This document shows, piece by piece, positions 1 through 6,056 of a stretch of DNA of 6,056 nt (position 1 is the first letter of the stretch; every line of letters begins with the position of its first letter). A model generated the notes under the pieces. It did not search any database, had not been told where the DNA came from, and saw only the letters and a list, made by a program, of their open reading frames with translations. Location: contig QJWD01000011.1 in NCBI GenBank assembly GCA_003235465.1, positions 1-6,056 on the forward strand. Direction: 5' to 3'. The stretch comes from Nitrospirota bacterium (GTDB taxonomy: Bacteria > Nitrospinota > Nitrospinia > Nitrospinales > VA-1). The position numbers were made by a program, and so were the translations under genes.

Positions 1-3000
1 GCCGACATCGACGCCCAGGAAGCCTGGGATGTGACGACGGGAAACCCGGACAACATCGTCATGGTTCTCGATACCGGCGTCAACTACCTGCACGAGGATC
101 TGGTGGACAACGCCTGGACCAACCCCGGCGAGATTGCTGGCAACGGCATCGACGACGACGCAAACGGCTACGTGGACGACGTGCACGGAATCGACACCAT
201 CGACGGCCTGGGCGACCCCGACGCCGACAACGACCCGATGGACGACCACGGCCACGGCAGCCACGTTTCGGGAACCCTGGGCGCGCGCGGCAACAACGGC
301 ATCGGGGTGACCGGCGTTAACCACCAGATCAAGATCATGGGCTGCAAATTCTTGAACTCGGTGGGCGAGGGTGAAATTTCCGACGCCGTCAAATGCCTGG
401 ACTACGCCAAGACCATGAAGGCGGACCACGGCTTCCCCATCCTGCTCACCAACAACAGTTGGGGCTGCACCAGCGACGATATCGGCTGCGACAGCCAGGC
501 TCTGAAAGACGCCATCCAGCAGACCGGCGAGGAGAACATGCTGTTCGTCGCCTCGGCGGGCAACGAGGGGGCGAACAACGACGCCCTCCCGCATTTTCCC
601 TCCGGCTACGATCTTGACAACATCATCTCCGTCGCCGCCACCGACCGCGAGGACGACCTTCCCTTCTTCAGCAACTTCGGCCTGAGCACGGTGGACCTCG
701 GCGCCCCCGGCTGGGAGATCAACAGCACGCTTCTAGGCAACTCTTATTCTGGCGCCGTCCCGTTATGGAGCGGCACCTCGATGGCGGCACCGCACGTGTC
801 AGGCGCGGCGGCGTTGATCTGGGCGAAGGACCCCTGGCGCAGCTACCTCGAGGTGAAGAACCTCATCATGCTCACCACCGACCCGCTGTTCTCGCTCGCC
901 GACATCACGGTGACAGGCGGACGCCTCAACATCAACAGCGCCCTCACCTGCGTGCAGGGCACCCCCGATATGCGGATTCTTTCTCCGCTCGAGGGGTTCA
1001 CCGCGGGCCTCGGCCAGGTGCTCACGGTGACGGCGCGCATTCAGGACTGCGGCATCGCCCTTCAGGGCGCAACGGTGACGGCGACGCCGAACAACGGCGA
1101 CCCGCAATTTACCCTGTTCGACGACGGCATCGCGCCCGACAAGCGGGCGGGCGACGGCCTGTACACGGCGGCGTGGCTGCCCTTCACTCCCGGAAACGTG
1201 ACTCTCGCCATCGCCGCCACACAGGGGGCGAACAATTTTAACGGCAGCGTGAGCGGCGCGGTGTCGAATGACAACTACGTTTTCGACGATCAGGTCGCCT
1301 ACAACTGGATTCCCGCCGAGGGCAGCAACGGCAATCCCACCAGCATCAACAGCCCTGACGACGACTTCACCAGCGACGTGATCCCCATCGGCTTCGATTT
1401 CACGTTCTACGGCACAACCTACAGCGAACTCACCGTCGCCACCGACGGCATCATGGGATTCGGTTCCGTCAGTGTCTCGGGCGTCAACCACCCCATGCCC
1501 AAAGGCACCGGCCCGGCCGAGATTGCGCCGTTCTGGGACGACCTGGTAGGCAGCTTCTGGAGTTTCGACACCGACGGCGTGTGGTACCGCCAGGAAGGCA
1601 CGGCGCCCAACCGGCGGCTCATCGTGCAATGGAACCGGGTTTCACAGTGGCCGGGTCTGGGAGACGCGACCTTTCAGGCCATCCTGTTTGAAACCTCGAA
1701 CGAGATCAAATTCCAGTATCAGGATGTAATCTTCGAGCCCACATTTGGATCGGATTCGGACAACGGCGGCTCGGCCACCATCGGCGTGCAGAATCAGGAC
1801 GGCACCCAGGCGGCGCAGTATTCGTTCAACACCGCTTCGGTGAGCGCCGGTAAGGCAATCCTTTTTTCCGCCGCTGTCGCCGGGCATCAGCTTAAGATCG
1901 CCGGTGGCCCCGAGGCGTCTCCCAACCCGGTGTTTTCCGGCGGGCAGGCGCAGGTGGGGGTGAGCGCCGTCGACAATGAGGGCCACCCTCTGAGTTACCA
2001 TTGGACGACGGACTGCGCCCCCGGCCCGAACAATGACGGCAAATTCAACAATCCCAACATCCGCGCGCCGATCTGGACGGCGCCCGTGCATGAATCGGGC
2101 ACGCCGCTTTCGTGCACGCTTTCAGTCACCGTGGATGATGGTACGGACTCGGTGTCCGGCCAGTTCGAGATGATGGTGGAATCGGCGCCGCCGCACCTGA
2201 TCGATATTTCGAGCGGCCCGGCCGGCAGCCCCAACCCGGCCAACCCCGGCGACACGGTGGGCCTGATCCTTAGCGCCAGCGACACCCTCGGCCACGGCCT
2301 AAGCTTCAACTGGACCGCCTCCTGCCCGACCCTGTCGGGTAACGGCACCTTCGACGACGCCACGGCGCAAAACCCCGAGTGGACGCCACCGGCAAACAAC
2401 GGCACCGCGCCCGCCGCCTGCACCCTTGAAGTGACGGTGGCGGACGGGGGGACACTCTCGGAAACCGTGAATTACAGCCAGACGGTTAACCCGGCACACA
2501 CCCTCACCATCCTGATCGAGCCGGACGGTACGCCAAACCCCGTCGCCTCAGGCGGCCAGGTGGCCCTGTCGGTGAGCGCACATGACACACACAATCATGA
2601 CCTGGGTTACTTCTGGAGCACAGGCTGCGGCGGCAGCTTCGATAGCCCCTCGACGCAGAACCCGACGTGGACCGCGCCGGTGTACGACGGCGAAGGAGAT
2701 CTGTCATGCGTGATTGGTGTCACCGTTAACGACGGCGTCATAAACGTGACTGGTCAGTTCGAGCAATTCGTTAGACCGTCGGGGGGGTCACCGGGTGATG
2801 CGATCCTCGCGGTCAGCCCGGTCAGCGGCGACCCGGAGGATTTCCTGGCCTCCGGTCCGAAGGGCGGCCCGTTCGATCCTGCGAGCAAAAAGTACATCGT
2901 GAGCAACACCGGCGGCCTGGCGATGGATTTCACCGTTTCCAAAGCCGCGTCCTGGCTGCAGGTCTCGCCCGCGAGCGGCACCCTGGGCCCAGGGACAAGC

Positions 3001-3492
3001 CAGGAAGTGGTGGTTTCTCTTACCAACCGCGCGACCAAATTGAAAGACGGCACCTACGAGGATTCGATCGTGTTCACCAACGTGACGAGCGGCACCGGCA
3101 ACACCAGTCGCGCCGCGACGTTGATCGTCGGCGGCGCGCCCCCGCCCCCTTCAGGCACGGTGGAAGTCACCCCGGCCGAGGGCCTGAGCGCGAGCGGCAA
3201 GCCCGGCGGCGTGATCTCGGCGGCGATCAGTTATTTGGTCACCAACACCGGGACCACAACGGTCAATTATTTGGTGACCAACGGCGAACCCTGGGTGACG
3301 GCCTTGATTCTTGAAGGGGACGGCGCCCTGAACCCGGGTGAAACCGAATCGGTATTGGTTGCCATCAATAGCTATTCCACCGTTCTTCCGGCGGGGAGCC
3401 ACAGCGACACGGTGACTTTTACCAATGACGATGACGCCACCGTCATCGCCGCCCGCCCGGTGACCCTGAACCTGCGCGGTAAAGCCCGCTGA
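1..3492 (+). CDS. Secreted subtilisin-like (S8) serine protease with Ig-like and BACON-like C-terminal repeats, 5' end missing
   Basis: The frame is open from base 1 (ADIDAQEAWDVTTG, the usual lead-in to a subtilase domain), so the true start lies upstream and the GTG at 31 is internal. The S8 triad is visible: Asp in VLDTGV (codon at 70), His in HGHGSHVSGT (codon at 253) and Ser in SGTSMAAPHVSG (codon at 778). The oxyanion Asn is in ASAGNEG (codon at 562). An Asp-rich loop between Asp and His (about 148-250) resembles calcium-binding inserts of this group. The catalytic domain ends near 945 (GGRLNINSAL). Then follow a beta-sandwich domain with a DDG...AGDGLYT motif (about 961-1245), a nidogen-like domain (about 1276-1865), three Cys-paired Ig/PKD-like repeats (1885-2772) and two BACON-like repeats (2797-3480). 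The visible part has 1163 residues, far longer than a simple subtilisin. The protein ends LRGKAR, with no LPXTG, PEP-CTERM, transmembrane segment or obvious type IX tail. Its 12 cysteines occur in even numbers per domain, which fits disulphides and export. Protease class is near certain; substrate is unknown. Confidence 0.95.
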   Translation, partial: ADIDAQEAWDVTTGNPDNIVMVLDTGVNYLHEDLVDNAWTNPGEIAGNGIDDDANGYVDDVHGIDTIDGLGDPDADNDPMDDHGHGSHVSGTLGARGNNGIGVTGVNHQIKIMGCKFLNSVGEGEISDAVKCLDYAKTMKADHGFPILLTNNSWGCTSDDIGCDSQALKDAIQQTGEENMLFVASAGNEGANNDALPHFPSGYDLDNIISVAATDREDDLPFFSNFGLSTVDLGAPGWEINSTLLGNSYSGAVPLWSGTSMAAPHVSGAAALIWAKDPWRSYLEVKNLIMLTTDPLFSLADITVTGGRLNINSALTCVQGTPDMRILSPLEGFTAGLGQVLTVTARIQDCGIALQGATVTATPNNGDPQFTLFDDGIAPDKRAGDGLYTAAWLPFTPGNVTLAIAATQGANNFNGSVSGAVSNDNYVFDDQVAYNWIPAEGSNGNPTSINSPDDDFTSDVIPIGFDFTFYGTTYSELTVATDGIMGFGSVSVSGVNHPMPKGTGPAEIAPFWDDLVGSFWSFDTDGVWYRQEGTAPNRRLIVQWNRVSQWPGLGDATFQAILFETSNEIKFQYQDVIFEPTFGSDSDNGGSATIGVQNQDGTQAAQYSFNTASVSAGKAILFSAAVAGHQLKIAGGPEASPNPVFSGGQAQVGVSAVDNEGHPLSYHWTTDCAPGPNNDGKFNNPNIRAPIWTAPVHESGTPLSCTLSVTVDDGTDSVSGQFEMMVESAPPHLIDISSGPAGSPNPANPGDTVGLILSASDTLGHGLSFNWTASCPTLSGNGTFDDATAQNPEWTPPANNGTAPAACTLEVTVADGGTLSETVNYSQTVNPAHTLTILIEPDGTPNPVASGGQVALSVSAHDTHNHDLGYFWSTGCGGSFDSPSTQNPTWTAPVYDGEGDLSCVIGVTVNDGVINVTGQFEQFVRPSGGSPGDAILAVSPVSGDPEDFLASGPKGGPFDPASKKYIVSNTGGLAMDFTVSKAASWLQVSPASGTLGPGTSQEVVVSLTNRATKLKDGTYEDSIVFTNVTSGTGNTSRAATLIVGGAPPPPSGTVEVTPAEGLSASGKPGGVISAAISYLVTNTGTTTVNYLVTNGEPWVTALILEGDGALNPGETESVLVAINSYSTVLPAGSHSDTVTFTNDDDATVIAARPVTLNLRGKAR
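1885..2772 (+). repeat. Three tandem Ig/PKD-like domain repeats in the protease
   Basis: Three in-frame copies lie at about 1885-2181, 2194-2490 and 2497-2772 (99, 99 and 92 residues). Shared pattern: SPNP or TPNP, then GG or GD, a run ending in SA.D..GH.LSY.W, a Cys, an NP.WTAP-type motif, a second Cys (SCTL, ACTL, SCVI) and VTV.DG. The Cys codons start at 2014/2113, 2323/2419 and 2626/2707, so each copy can close its own disulphide. The copies differ substantially in sequence, so the duplication is old at the protein level. Such modules usually act as spacers or bind polymers and cell surfaces; the role here is inferred. Confidence 0.85.
2797..3480 (+). repeat. Two C-terminal BACON-like domain repeats in the protease
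   Basis: Two related modules lie at about 2797-3135 and 3154-3480, joined by a Pro-rich linker (APPPPSG). The first shows the typical order: a VSP.SG start, GGPFDPASKKYIVSNTGG, SWLQVSPASGTLGPG, then GTYEDSIVFTN and RAATLIV. The second is more diverged but keeps YLVTNTG, PWVTA, LNPGE, GSHSDTVTFTN and RPVTLNL. BACON-type domains are all-beta modules linked to binding of carbohydrate or mucin. The family name is from pattern recognition, so a generic Ig-like fold is the alternative. Confidence 0.75.
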
Positions 3493-3523
3493 CCGGCGCG
3501 CCGCCCAGGAAACCCGTGTAAAT

Positions 3524-3577
3524 AAAAAACCCCCCTTTCGGGCCGCCCGGCGGCCTGAGAGGGGGGTTCTTTTTTTT
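3524..3577. terminator. Bidirectional Rho-independent terminator between the convergent protease and fumC genes
   Basis: Bases 3528-3546 pair with 3550-3568 as an unbroken 19-bp stem (two G-T wobbles) around a 3-base loop. The stem includes six C pairing with six G and an inner GGCCGC/GCGGCC part. It is preceded by a run of A (3524-3529) and followed by TTCTTTTTTT (3567-3576). Read on +, it terminates the protease gene, whose stop is about 35 bases upstream. Read on -, the A-run becomes the T-tract and it terminates fumC, whose stop is at 3611. The remaining bases of the 118-bp gap hold nothing else convincing. Confidence 0.93.
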
Positions 3578-3610
3578 ACCGGCTGATTTCGTCGAGCCGG
3601 ACTTGCCTTC

Positions 3611-4999
3611 TTATTTCGGGCCGATCATTTTCTCGGGTCGAACCTTTTCGTCAAACTCCTCCGCCGTCAGCTGGCCGAGCGCCACCGCCGCTTCCTTCAA
3701 GGTGCTGTTGTCCTCGTAGGCTTTCTTCGCCACCTTGGCGGCGTTGTCGTAGCCGATGTGCGGGTTGAGCGCCGTCACCAGCATGAGCGAGTTTTTAAGG
3801 TGAGCGGCGATCTGCTCGCGGTTCGGTTCGATGCCTTTGACGCAGTGCTCGTTGAACGAGCGGCAGGCATCTCCGAGCAGGCGAATCGATTGCAGCAGGT
3901 TGTAGATCATCACCGGTTTGAAGACGTTCAGCTCGAAGTGGCCGCTTGCGCCGCCGAAGTTGATGGCGGTGTCGTTGCCGAGAACCTGGGTGGCGACCAT
4001 CGTCATCGCTTCCGACTGCGTCGGGTTGACCTTGCCCGGCATGATGGAGCTGCCCGGCTCGTTGGCGGGCAGGATCAGCTCGCCCAGGCCGCAGCGCGGG
4101 CCTGAGCCCAGCCAGCGGATGTCGCTGGCGATTTTCATCAGTGAGCAGGCGAGGGTCTTGAGCGCGCCGCTCGCCTCGACGATGGCGTCGTGCGCGGCGA
4201 GCGACTCGAACTTGTTGGGCGCGGTGACGAAGGGAAGCCCGGTGAGATCGGCGATGACCTTGGCGACTTTCACGGCGAAATCCCGGTGTGAGTTGAGCCC
4301 GGTGCCCACCGCGGTGCCGCCCAAGGCAAGCGGGTAGAGCCTGGGCAGGCAGCCCTCGATGCGGGCGAGGCCGTGGTCGAGCTGGGCCACGTAGCCGCTG
4401 AACTCCTGGCCGAGGGTGAGCGGCGTGGCGTCCATCAGATGCGTGCGGCCGATCTTGATGATGTCCTTGAACGCTTCGGATTTTTCCCGGAGCGCGTCGC
4501 GAAGCGCCGCAAGCGGCGGCAGGAGCCCCTCGTGGATGCGCTCCACCGCGGCGATGTGCATGGCGGTGGGAAAGGTGTCGTTCGACGATTGCCCCATGTT
4601 GACGTGGTCGTTGGGGTGGATGGGGTTCTTGGAGCCGAGGACGCCGCCGGCCATCTCGATGGCGCGGTTGGCGATCACCTCGTTGCTGTTCATGTTGGAC
4701 TGGGTGCCGCTACCCGTCTGCCAGATGCGCAGGGGAAAATGCGCGTCCAGCGTGCCCGCGATCACCTCGTCGGCGGCTTTTGCGATCAGTTCCTTCTTGT
4801 CGCCCGGCAGGAGGCCGAGCTCGGCGTTGACCAGGGCCGACGCTTTTTTAAGGATGCCCATGGCGCGGATGATCTCGCGCGGCATGGTTTCGATGCCGAT
4901 GTCGAAATGGATCAGCGAGCGGGCGGTTTGCGCCCCGTAATAGCAGCTAACGGGAACCTCAATTTCACCCATGCTGTCGGTTTCGATCCGGTAGTCCAT
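3611..4999 (-). CDS. fumC: Class II fumarate hydratase (fumarase C)
   Basis: The enzyme interconverts fumarate and L-malate in the TCA cycle as a cytosolic, iron-independent homotetramer. It is complete at 462 residues, the usual length for the family. Motifs in order: [11 protein letters not shown] (97-107), the HPND second-site motif (128-131), [12 protein letters not shown] (137-148), [15 protein letters not shown] with catalytic His187 (184-198), and the signature loop [13 protein letters not shown] (316-328). Ser318 there matches the catalytic Ser of E. coli FumC. The Gly in MPGKVNP and the QSSND motif favour fumarase over aspartase, which usually has MPAKVNP. The C-terminus [10 protein letters not shown] is typical. 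The ATG start (4997-4999) is supported by a strong Shine-Dalgarno and by the expected N-terminus. It is codirectional with and downstream of rpoH, but terminator-like hairpins fill the gap, so cotranscription is doubtful. No missing residues or frameshifts are seen. Confidence 0.97.
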   Translation of the reverse strand: MDYRIETDSMGEIEVPVSCYYGAQTARSLIHFDIGIETMPREIIRAMGILKKASALVNAELGLLPGDKKELIAKAADEVIAGTLDAHFPLRIWQTGSGTQSNMNSNEVIANRAIEMAGGVLGSKNPIHPNDHVNMGQSSNDTFPTAMHIAAVERIHEGLLPPLAALRDALREKSEAFKDIIKIGRTHLMDATPLTLGQEFSGYVAQLDHGLARIEGCLPRLYPLALGGTAVGTGLNSHRDFAVKVAKVIADLTGLPFVTAPNKFESLAAHDAIVEASGALKTLACSLMKIASDIRWLGSGPRCGLGELILPANEPGSSIMPGKVNPTQSEAMTMVATQVLGNDTAINFGGASGHFELNVFKPVMIYNLLQSIRLLGDACRSFNEHCVKGIEPNREQIAAHLKNSLMLVTALNPHIGYDNAAKVAKKAYEDNSTLKEAAVALGQLTAEEFDEKVRPEKMIGPK

Positions 5000-5002
5000 G
5001 AT

Positions 5003-5013
5003 CCTCCTCCTTC
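5003..5013 (-). promoter_or_regulatory. Strong Shine-Dalgarno sequence of fumC
   Basis: Read on the - strand this is GAAGGAGGAGG, a near-perfect anti-16S match. The AAGGAGG core sits 6 bases before the ATG of fumC. It fixes the fumC start and predicts efficient translation. It begins only 6 bases after the T-tract of the upstream hairpin. Confidence 0.9.
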
Positions 5014-5018
5014 TCGTT

Positions 5019-5044
5019 AAAAATAATCCGCCACGTTTGGCGGA
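5019..5044 (-). terminator. Terminator-like hairpin in the fumC leader (proximal repeat copy)
   Basis: On the - strand, TCCGCC (5044-5039) and GGCGGA (5032-5027) form a 6-bp stem around a 6-base loop. TTATTTTT (5026-5019) follows directly. The shape is that of an intrinsic terminator, though the stem is short. It is the second of two copies behind rpoH. Because it lies just before the fumC ribosome-binding site, it could instead be a leaky terminator or an attenuator for fumC. Confidence 0.6.
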
Positions 5045-5183
5045 TGTTGTTCGGTTAATGATTTTTTATATGTGCCCCGGTGGGTTACGGCCTCATAAAA
5101 AATAATCCGCCGCCTTTGGCGGAAGTTGTTCCACTTAATGATTTTGTGTCATGCGTCTCGGTGCGTTACAGCCTCATAAAAAA
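5024..5183 (-). repeat. Two tandem ~80-bp repeats starting inside the last codons of rpoH
   Basis: Units are 5103-5183 (81 bp) and 5024-5102 (79 bp). My hand alignment on the - strand gives 66 identical positions of 81, with 13 substitutions and 2 single-base gaps. Each unit starts TTTTTTATGAGGC, passes through AAAATCATTAA and AACAAC, and ends in the TCCGCC...GGCGGATTA hairpin. A third, partial match (GCGGATTATTTTTTATGAGGC) is the very end of rpoH itself. At the first internal junction the duplicated tail could still be read as ADYFL plus stop. At the fumC-proximal junction it has decayed to ADYF plus TAA. This looks like tandem duplication of the rpoH 3' end with its downstream spacer, followed by divergence. 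No coding sequence of useful length lies in this 174-bp gap. Confidence 0.85.
5097..5123 (-). terminator. Intrinsic terminator downstream of rpoH (distal repeat copy)
   Basis: On the - strand, a GC-rich hairpin is followed by TTATTTTTT (5105-5097). It can fold as TCCGCC/GGCGGA (5123-5118 with 5111-5106) with a 6-base loop. The alternative is CCGCC/GGCGG (5122-5118 with 5114-5110) around a 3-base loop. It lies about 50 bases past the rpoH stop codon, the expected place for the rpoH terminator. Confidence 0.65.
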
Positions 5184-6056
5184 TAATCCGCCGCGTCGGG
5201 CATGTGTTCTTCGATGAAGGCCTTGAAATTTTTCAGAAGGCGCGCTTCGGCTTGGCGCACCGCCTCGCGCGTGATGTTGAACTGGTCGCCGATTTCCTGC
5301 AATGACAGCGGCGATTCGGTGAGCACCCTGTCCTCCAGGATCCTGAGCTGCACCGGCTTCAGGTCCTGCTTGAAGCGGGCGATGTGCTCGCCGAGCTGGG
5401 CGCGCATCTCATCGCGCTCGACGCTCTTGTAAGTGGATGCGTCGGAAGCCATCGTCGAGGCGGGGGTGCTCTCGCTTGCGGGGTGCAGGGGGGTGTCCAT
5501 CGACACGTCGGCTTGCCCCAGGCTCATGTCCACATCGATGATCTCGCCTTCATCCACGCCGAAGCGTTCGGCGAGCAGCTTGGGGGTGGGGGAGAACCCT
5601 TCGCGCTCCAGCTTTTCCTTTTCCCGCTTCAGGTTGAAAAGCAGCTTGCGCCGAACATTGGTGGTGCCCACCTTGACCAGGCGCCAGTTGTCGAGAATAT
5701 ATTTCAGGATGTACGATTTGATCCACCACGAGGCGTAGGCCGAAAGCCGGACGCCGCGGAACGGGTCGAAGTTTTTCACCGCCTTCATGAGGCCGACGTT
5801 GCCTTCCTGGATCAGGTCCATCATGTTTTGCCATTGCCGGCTGAAGGTCATGGCGATGCGGACGACGAGCATCAGGTTGGCGGTCGTCAGGCGGTAGGCG
5901 GCGTCGAGGTCGCCCTTCTCCCTGAGCAAGAGGGCGAGGTGCTTTTCCTCTTCCTCGGTGAGCTCCTCGTAGCGCTTGATCTCCTGAATGTAGGCGGTGA
6001 GCGGGTCGAGGACGGCGAGGGACTTTTCGCTGCCCTTGACGGGAACCAGGGAAGAC
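5174..6056 (-). CDS. rpoH: Heat-shock sigma factor RpoH (sigma-32 type), 5' end beyond the window
   Basis: RpoH directs RNA polymerase to heat-shock promoters. The frame is open from base 6055 down to a TGA at 5174-5176, giving 293 visible residues, so the start is outside the window. The TTG at 5927-5929 is an internal Leu, because homologous sequence (LDPLTAYIQEIKRYEELTEEEE, region 1.2) continues upstream of it. Region 2 follows, with DLIQEGNVGLMKAVKNFD (about 5818-5765, core binding) and RLSAYASWWIKSYIL (2.3/2.4, -10 recognition). Next come the DNWRLVKVGTT block and an RpoH-box-like VRRKLLFNL (5656-5630). Region 4.2 is a helix-turn-helix, LSLQEIGDQF...REAVRQAEARLLKNF (about 5308-5225), for the -35 element. 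The RpoH box and the NWRLVK block separate it from housekeeping RpoD. The stretch between regions 3 and 4 (about 5500-5420) is Ser/Thr/Ala-rich and likely a flexible linker. The last codons, ADYFL, are part of the downstream tandem repeat. Confidence 0.9.
   Translation of the reverse strand, partial: SSLVPVKGSEKSLAVLDPLTAYIQEIKRYEELTEEEEKHLALLLREKGDLDAAYRLTTANLMLVVRIAMTFSRQWQNMMDLIQEGNVGLMKAVKNFDPFRGVRLSAYASWWIKSYILKYILDNWRLVKVGTTNVRRKLLFNLKREKEKLEREGFSPTPKLLAERFGVDEGEIIDVDMSLGQADVSMDTPLHPASESTPASTMASDASTYKSVERDEMRAQLGEHIARFKQDLKPVQLRILEDRVLTESPLSLQEIGDQFNITREAVRQAEARLLKNFKAFIEEHMPDAADYFL

Noticed and set aside
799..1629. Long open frame on the - strand inside the protease gene (276 codons)
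   Set aside because: It is antisense to the clearly coding subtilase and nidogen-like region. Its translation is rich in Arg, Val and His with no recognisable motif, which is typical of the shadow frame of a GC-rich gene.
2781..2787. Run of seven G in the linker between the third Ig-like repeat and the first BACON-like repeat
   Set aside because: It could be a slippage or phase-variation site, but the frame and recognisable domains continue across it and there is no frame change. A short G-run is expected in GC-rich DNA.
3579..3600. Inverted repeat CCGGCT...AGCCGG next to the main terminator
   Set aside because: It has a 6-bp stem and a 10-base loop without a T-tract in the right place on either strand. 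It is too weak to call beside the strong adjacent hairpin.
4373..5020. Open frame on the + strand antisense to fumC (215 codons)
   Set aside because: It mirrors the conserved fumC coding sequence and has no recognisable domain. It ends just inside the intergenic region and is explained by GC-rich codon bias.
5047..5072. Possible + strand promoter (TTGTTC and TATATG)
   Set aside because: The spacer is only about 14 bases and there is no + strand gene for it to serve; it falls inside the AT-rich repeat unit.
5130..5160. Tiny open frames in the rpoH-fumC gap, for example ATG ACA CAA AAT CAT TAA on the - strand
   Set aside because: They are only a few codons long, lack a ribosome-binding site and are not kept between the two repeat copies, so a leader peptide is not supported.
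5202..5738. Consecutive + strand open frames antisense to rpoH
   Set aside because: Both are complementary to conserved sigma-factor regions, and their Ser/Arg-rich translations show no motif.

Overview
The window is a GC-rich stretch of bacterial chromosome carrying three protein genes. Two run off the window edges and only the middle one is complete. The set is a secreted multidomain protease, a class II fumarase and a sigma-32-type heat-shock sigma factor with an RpoH box. This suggests a Gram-negative, proteobacteria-like lineage (Desulfobacterota, Nitrospinota or similar). That placement is an impression from protein style, not a demonstrated assignment. There is no rRNA, tRNA, CRISPR array, transposase or phage gene.

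Layout. From base 1 to 3492 on the + strand is the 3' part of a subtilisin-like (S8) protease gene. The reading frame is open at base 1 and enters just before the catalytic Asp, so the signal peptide and most of any propeptide lie upstream of the window. After the catalytic domain come a short beta-sandwich domain, a nidogen-like domain, three Cys-paired Ig/PKD-like repeats of 92 to 99 residues and two BACON-like repeats. The gene ends at a very strong hairpin (about 3524-3577) with an A-tract on one side and a T-tract on the other. It can terminate both this gene and the convergent fumarase gene.

From 4999 down to 3611 on the - strand is a complete 462-residue fumarate hydratase, fumC, with a strong Shine-Dalgarno sequence. 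From beyond the right edge down to 5174, also on the - strand, is rpoH, lacking its 5' end. fumC lies downstream of rpoH in the same direction.

The 174-bp rpoH-fumC gap is the most unusual part. It is filled by two tandem copies (81 and 79 bp, about 81% identical by hand alignment) of a unit that starts in the last codons of rpoH. Each unit ends in a GC hairpin followed by a T-tract. The last hairpin/T-tract finishes only 6 bases before the fumC Shine-Dalgarno, so it is either a tandem terminator or a leader element that fumC transcripts must pass.

The three genes share no obvious pathway: exoprotein degradation, the TCA cycle and the heat-shock response. I see no evidence of a new multi-gene system. 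The points worth a second look are the rpoH-tail repeat/terminator array and the architecture of the protease.
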